A DNA stretch of 10,225 nucleotides, from the NCBI GenBank assembly GCA_003573635.1, contig QUTJ01031180.1, positions 1 through 10,225 of the forward strand. The letters run 5' to 3'. The notes below the pieces were generated by a model that saw only the letters and a program-made list of their open reading frames with translations, searched no databases and had not been told where the DNA came from. Shown here in pieces: positions 7,646 to 10,225 of the stretch (position 1 is the stretch's first letter; every line of letters starts with the position of its first letter). This stretch comes from Goniomonas avonlea (taxonomy: Eukaryota; Cryptophyceae; Goniomonadida; Goniomonadaceae). A program made the translations under genes and the position numbers.

Positions 7646-10225
7646 CCCCCTCACTCTCTCTCCCTCTTTCCTTCCTCCTTCCTAAATGTCTGTCTGCCTG
7701 CCTGCCTGTCTGTCTGTCTGTCAGTCAGTCGCTCCCTCACTATCTCTCCCTCTTTCCTTCCCCTTGTCTAAAGTATGGTGCACAGTGTTGTCTGTGCTGT
7801 CTGTGTCTGTCTGTCTGTCTGTCTCCCCCTCACTCTCCTCCCCCTTTCCCCTTCATTGAAGTATGGAACCCAGTCCACACCTGCTCGTCTGTCTGTCTGT
7901 CTGTCTGTCTGCCTGTCTGCCTGTCTGCCTGTCTGTCTGTCTGCCTGCCTGTCTCTCTGCCTGCCTGTCTGTCTTTCCCTCTCCCTGCCTTCCTCCTTGT
8001 CTAAAGAATGGAGCACAGTGCACACCTGCTCGTCACGACCCGCACGGAGCGGGACTACGCCCAGCAGGAGGCGGAGGTGCGGCGCGAGGACCTGGCTGTC
8101 GCCACCAAGCTTGTTGAAACGACTCTGGCTCGCGCTAAAGCGCTGGAGATCGAGGTGCGTGTCGACACGCCCCCCCCCCCCCCCACTTGCTAGGAGCATC
8201 AAGCAGAATCCTGTGACGTAGTTAAGGGGCTGCGTCATTAGTGTCGCTTTGGAGATTAGGAGATCAGTATTGTTGGTGTCTTGTTATCTGCCACTGATGT
8301 TGACTTTTTTTCGTGGAAGAGGATCGCAAGGCTGATGCTGTAGCTATGCAATGAGAGTTGTTCGAGGTGTTATCAGCTCGTTATGTTTAGCTGCTGTGAC
8401 CCGTAATGAGACAGACTTGTGGATGGGGGCACACGCAAAGAGGACAGCAAAGAGAGACAAAGAGTCGAGCTCGCGCACATGGGAGCACCAGAATCTCTCT
8501 CTCTCGCACACACACACACACGCGCATCAACACATACACACACGTTGATCGCTGCATTCCAACATTATTTTTGTGGCAGGTGGATCGCAAGGCTGCTGCC
8601 GTAGCCATGCTGAAAGAAGAATCCAGAGACTTGCGCAACGAACTCCGCAACGCGCGCTCAAACCCGCAGCTTAGATACCAGGTGCGGTGTGTCGACGGGA
8701 GACACGACCGGCGACAGGAACAGAGAGGGCTCCAGTCTGTCCAGAGAGAGGGACGAGGGAGCGAGCGAGCGAGAGAGAAGCAAGCGTGAGCGAGGAGGGA
8801 GAGAGCGAGAGGGAGAGCGAGATGTGAGATGCGAGATGCGAGAGTGAGATGTAAGATGATGTGAGATGCGAAGCGGAGCAGAGAGCGTGTGATTAACAGT
8901 GTGCGGCAGGAGGACCAGCAACTCCCTGTGGACAAGGACCTTGCAGACTTGTCAAAGGAGACAGGGCTCTCTCCGACTTCCGCAAATATCACAACTGTCC
9001 ACTCGCCGGGTCGCCTGGTGCCAGTCCACCCTGAGGTCGACGCAATGACGCAGGTGCTCTCGACGCTAGCAGTGCGATAGCAAACGCTTTGCCGTGACCA
9101 CGCGAATCGGCAACTGTTGCGCTGTCGTAGTCGCTAAATGTCGCTCGCGCTCGATGGAGCTGAATCGTGACAGTTCAGATCGTTGCTTGCTATGCACCTG
9201 GAATCATGACTCCAACATTTTTGAAACTGCGTCGCCTCGTACTCGCATTCTCAAGTTCAGAGTCTGCAACCCTGACCACGCTGTGTCTGACGCGAGCTCT
9301 GACCACGCTGTGTCTACGCTGTGTCTGACCACGCTGTGTCTGACGCGCCTTTCAGGCTGACCTTGACAACCTGGCCGCCATCCGCGAAGCCCGGCGCATT
9401 GCTGCGGAGGAGGAGAGTCTGCGGCTGCACGAGGCAGAGGCCATGCGGCGCCAGGACGCTGCGGACGCAAAAATGCGCGAGGCAGAGCGAATTCGGAGGG
9501 AAGCTGAGGAGGCTCTGCGGGCCAAAGCGGCCGAGGCTGAGGCTAAGCGACTCGCTGCTATTGCGGCGGCTGAGGAGGTCAGTGTCAGTGTGGCGCAGGA
9601 TTTGCGGTTAGGGCTGCGGCGAGAGTTTTCTGTTTTTGGGATGCTTGTTGTTGATATGCGCTGGTCGTCTTGTCATCAGCCGTCGGTTAATATCCATCAA
9701 CGAGGTTCTTCACCGTGCTCGTGCGTCCGGCAATGTTTTTGTTGATGGATTGGTTGAGTCGGCTTGTGTCGATGTCAAAACGGTAATTGGATTGCGCTCC
9801 TTATGCAAGCTTGATCGCGTTTGTCCGGCTGGTTCGCAACTAATGGGCACTAGCTCTCCTCCACGTTCCGTTGTCCTACCTCCGGGAGTGGGTCACGTTT
9901 CACCTGGCTACCTATCTCGCGCCAGCTCGAAGAAGGAAAGAGCGAGCGGGAGGGAGGGAGAGCGAGAGGGAAGGAAAGGAGAGAGGGAGAGAGGGAGAGA
10001 GGGAATGAGGGAGAGAGGGACAACCGACGTTTCCAGCACATCCGAGGTGTTTGACTCCATGCCCACCGCCTCTCGATTCGAGGGGGAGGGGCGGCGGGTG
10101 GTGGCGGTGAAGGTTTCTAAATACCGAAAAACCCATGGTATTAATACCGGAGATAACCTTCCCATGTTTCGAACTCGCTCACCCCCGGCCCGCAGGAGGT
10201 CGCGCAGCTGCAAAAGGCCGCGTCC
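5068..10225 (+). CDS. Long coiled-coil protein, twelve exons, 3' end beyond window
   Basis: Inferred exons: 5068-5409, 5461-5610, 5657-5722, 5780-5956, 6040-6174, 6417-6490, 7302-7445, 8007-8154, 8580-8681, 8910-9053, 9356-9577 and 10196-10225 (partial). All introns are GT-AG with consistent phases (0 except introns 6 and 7, which are phase 2), giving 578 codons. The ATG is the first after an in-frame TAG at 5056. Residues 1-164 are polar and Ser/Pro-rich with no recognised domain. Coiled coil starts at about 165, where I, L, L, K, I, L, V fall in strict 3/4 spacing, and continues through Ala/Glu/Arg-rich exon 4, exons 5-9 and the very charged exon 11 (EAERIRREAEEALRAKAAE). Exon 10 (447-494) is a Pro/Val-rich break in the coil. 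The family is not recognised; AEEARR-type helices occur in many scaffold proteins. The exon 3 start (acceptor at 5655-5656) was chosen because it preserves heptad register. Exon 8 has two phase-compatible acceptors. Confidence 0.78.
5611..5656 (+). other. 46-base intron 2 of the plus-strand gene
   Basis: Reading through would meet a TGA at 5670, so an intron is required. GTCAGC...TTGACAG gives phase 0, a 46-base intron with a T-rich middle, and a downstream start (KIRLLEQQL) in perfect heptad register. A second option, donor at 5630 and acceptor at 5664, also keeps frame and would give a still shorter intron of about 35 bases. Confidence 0.6.
5723..5779 (+). other. 57-base in-frame intron 3 of the plus-strand gene
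   Basis: A GT-AG segment of exactly 19 codons without a stop separates LQDQ from GEAVAQAY. If retained it would add an aromatic, Cys-containing segment (VWLFARVWECFRGPMWHLQ) that breaks the surrounding heptads. I treat it as an intron for that reason. Because it is frame-neutral, intron retention would still give an open protein. Confidence 0.65.
6205..6269 (+). repeat. Degenerate echo of the exon 5 donor edge in intron 5
   Basis: About 65 bases align with 6124-6190 at an offset near 81. Shared words include gcgctg, caggac.agct, ctggcgaga and atactga. The original spans the last ~50 bases of exon 5 and the start of intron 5. The echo has lost the gaggtaata donor, having gaggtggcaa instead. 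Confidence 0.7.
6491..7301 (+). other. Intron 6 of the plus-strand gene (811 bases)
   Basis: It starts GTATGT and ends CCGCAG. It holds a CT microsatellite at about 6567-6607, a 12-base poly-C run at 6627-6638 and then the TGTTGATCC minisatellite (6745-7301). No internal exon with coiled-coil coding is visible. Confidence 0.75.
6745..7301 (+). repeat. Degenerate TGTTGATCC minisatellite resembling the exon 7 acceptor edge
   Basis: About 16 irregular units of 20-55 bases share gcaggagtgtgttgatcct with variable linkers (aaaaacctgctacggg, aactgctgcagg). The exon 7 boundary itself reads ccgcaggagtgtgctcatcg, so units look like copies of the splice acceptor plus the first exon bases. Many units carry an AG acceptor-like site. 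Confidence 0.85.
7446..8006 (+). repeat. Intron 7 of the plus-strand gene: composite CTGT arrays and exon 8 edge copies
   Basis: After about 150 bases of ordinary sequence come CTGT/CTGC arrays (7596-7643, 7686-7726, 7796-7823, 7887-7975). They alternate with pyrimidine tracts and copies of the exon 8 acceptor edge at about 7762-7790 and 7850-7890; a weaker one (tcctaaatg) lies near 7680. The long open frames here come from the 4-base repeat, not from coding. Confidence 0.85.
8001..8019 (+). promoter_or_regulatory. Tandem acceptors of exon 8, 12 bases apart
   Basis: AG at 8005-8006 (ctaaag) and AG at 8017-8018 (cacag) both leave one base to complete the split codon and keep the same frame. 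They differ by four residues (MEHS) in the protein. The first lies directly after the pyrimidine tract; the second is a better CAG acceptor. The exon is listed from the first. Confidence 0.6.
8155..8579 (+). other. Intron 8 of the plus-strand gene
   Basis: It has a GTGCGT donor and a GTGGCAG acceptor. It holds a 15-base poly-C run (8170-8184), the dead exon 9 copy (8305-8356), about 120 bases of ordinary sequence and CT/CA microsatellites at 8492-8543. No other gene is visible. Confidence 0.7.
8305..8356 (+). pseudogene. Dead partial copy of exon 9 in intron 8
   Basis: It aligns with 8567-8620, from the T-rich acceptor tract into the first codons of exon 9, with ggatcgcaaggctg identical. It reads EDRKADAVAMQ then TGA, against VDRKAAAVAMLKEE in the real exon. 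Two Ala codon differences are synonymous, which fits a duplicate that was once coding or a true exon under selection. Confidence 0.8.
8754..8872 (+). repeat. GA-rich tract and GAGATGC repeat in intron 9
   Basis: The sense strand of this 228-base intron (8682-8909) is purine-rich gagcgag repeat followed at 8817-8870 by units of gagatgc/gtgagat. The usual upstream pyrimidine tract is missing before the acceptor gtgcggcag at 8909, so the splice site is weak. Confidence 0.7.
9267..9350 (+). repeat. Short CTGACCACGCTGTGT minisatellite before exon 11
   Basis: Three units of ctgaccacgctgtgtct, plus a partial, lie directly upstream of the ctttcag acceptor at 9355. The exon then starts gctgaccttgac, which shares gctgacc with the units. 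The rest of intron 10 (9054-9355, donor GTGCTC) is unremarkable. Confidence 0.75.
9578..10195 (+). other. Intron 11 of the plus-strand gene (618 bases)
   Basis: It has a GTCAGT donor and a CCGCAG acceptor. It holds about 350 bases of ordinary sequence, a GGGA/GAGA tract (about 9935-10022) and a 12-base perfect palindrome, ggtattaatacc, at 10137-10148. The last 30 bases of the window are taken as the start of exon 12 (EVAQLQKAAS) because phase and coiled-coil character continue. Confidence 0.65.

Noticed and set aside
7469-8117. Cys-rich frames (SVCLSVCL repeats) that look like a cysteine-rich secreted protein
   Set aside because: They are translations of CTGT microsatellites; the true coding here is exon 8 from about 8007 in another frame context.

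Overview
This is nuclear DNA from a eukaryote with intron-dense genes. Two protein-coding genes, each with short exons and GT-AG introns, are transcribed away from a shared 229-base intergenic stretch (4839-5067). The organism cannot be named from sequence alone. Spliced coding GC is moderate to high, introns carry long purine-rich tracts, and 7 of 21 inferred 5' splice sites read GTGCG. This suggests a protist or alga, and an alveolate alga such as a chromerid would fit, but that is only a guess.

Left gene (minus strand, 4838 down to 29, continuing beyond the left edge): ten exons encode at least 557 codons. The protein has a small N-terminal zinc-ribbon-like Cys/His motif, a Ser/Pro-rich linker, a short helical segment, and then a coiled coil that runs from about residue 218 to the edge. 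From exon 2 on, exons are only 67-92 nt, often close to 30 codons. Right gene (plus strand, 5068 to the right edge): twelve exons encode at least 578 codons. It has a polar Ser/Pro-rich N-terminus followed by a long coiled coil interrupted by a Pro-rich segment. I recognise neither protein as a named family. Long coiled coils fit structural, cytoskeletal, centrosomal or trafficking scaffolds, but nothing in the sequence decides among these. The head-to-head layout suggests a bidirectional promoter and possibly co-regulation.

The introns hold the most unusual signal. Many are filled with tandem repeats or degenerate copies seeded at a neighbouring exon edge, including the splice site. In the left gene, exon 7 has a 50-base perfect copy of its donor edge, exon 9 has a copy of its acceptor half, and a 50-bp minisatellite abuts the exon 5 donor. 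In the right gene, exon 5 has a donor-edge echo, exon 7's acceptor edge resembles the repeat unit of a ~550-base minisatellite, exon 8's acceptor edge is echoed in a CTGT-rich array, and exon 9 has a dead partial copy carrying a stop codon. One echo (1834-1875) is an open, frame-neutral cassette of exactly 14 codons, two coiled-coil heptads. Other intronic content is GA/CT and CA/GT microsatellites, poly-C runs, a small inverted-repeat element (about 961-1185) and a dispersed ~35-bp repeat in two orientations. No RNA genes, CRISPR arrays or autonomous mobile elements were seen.
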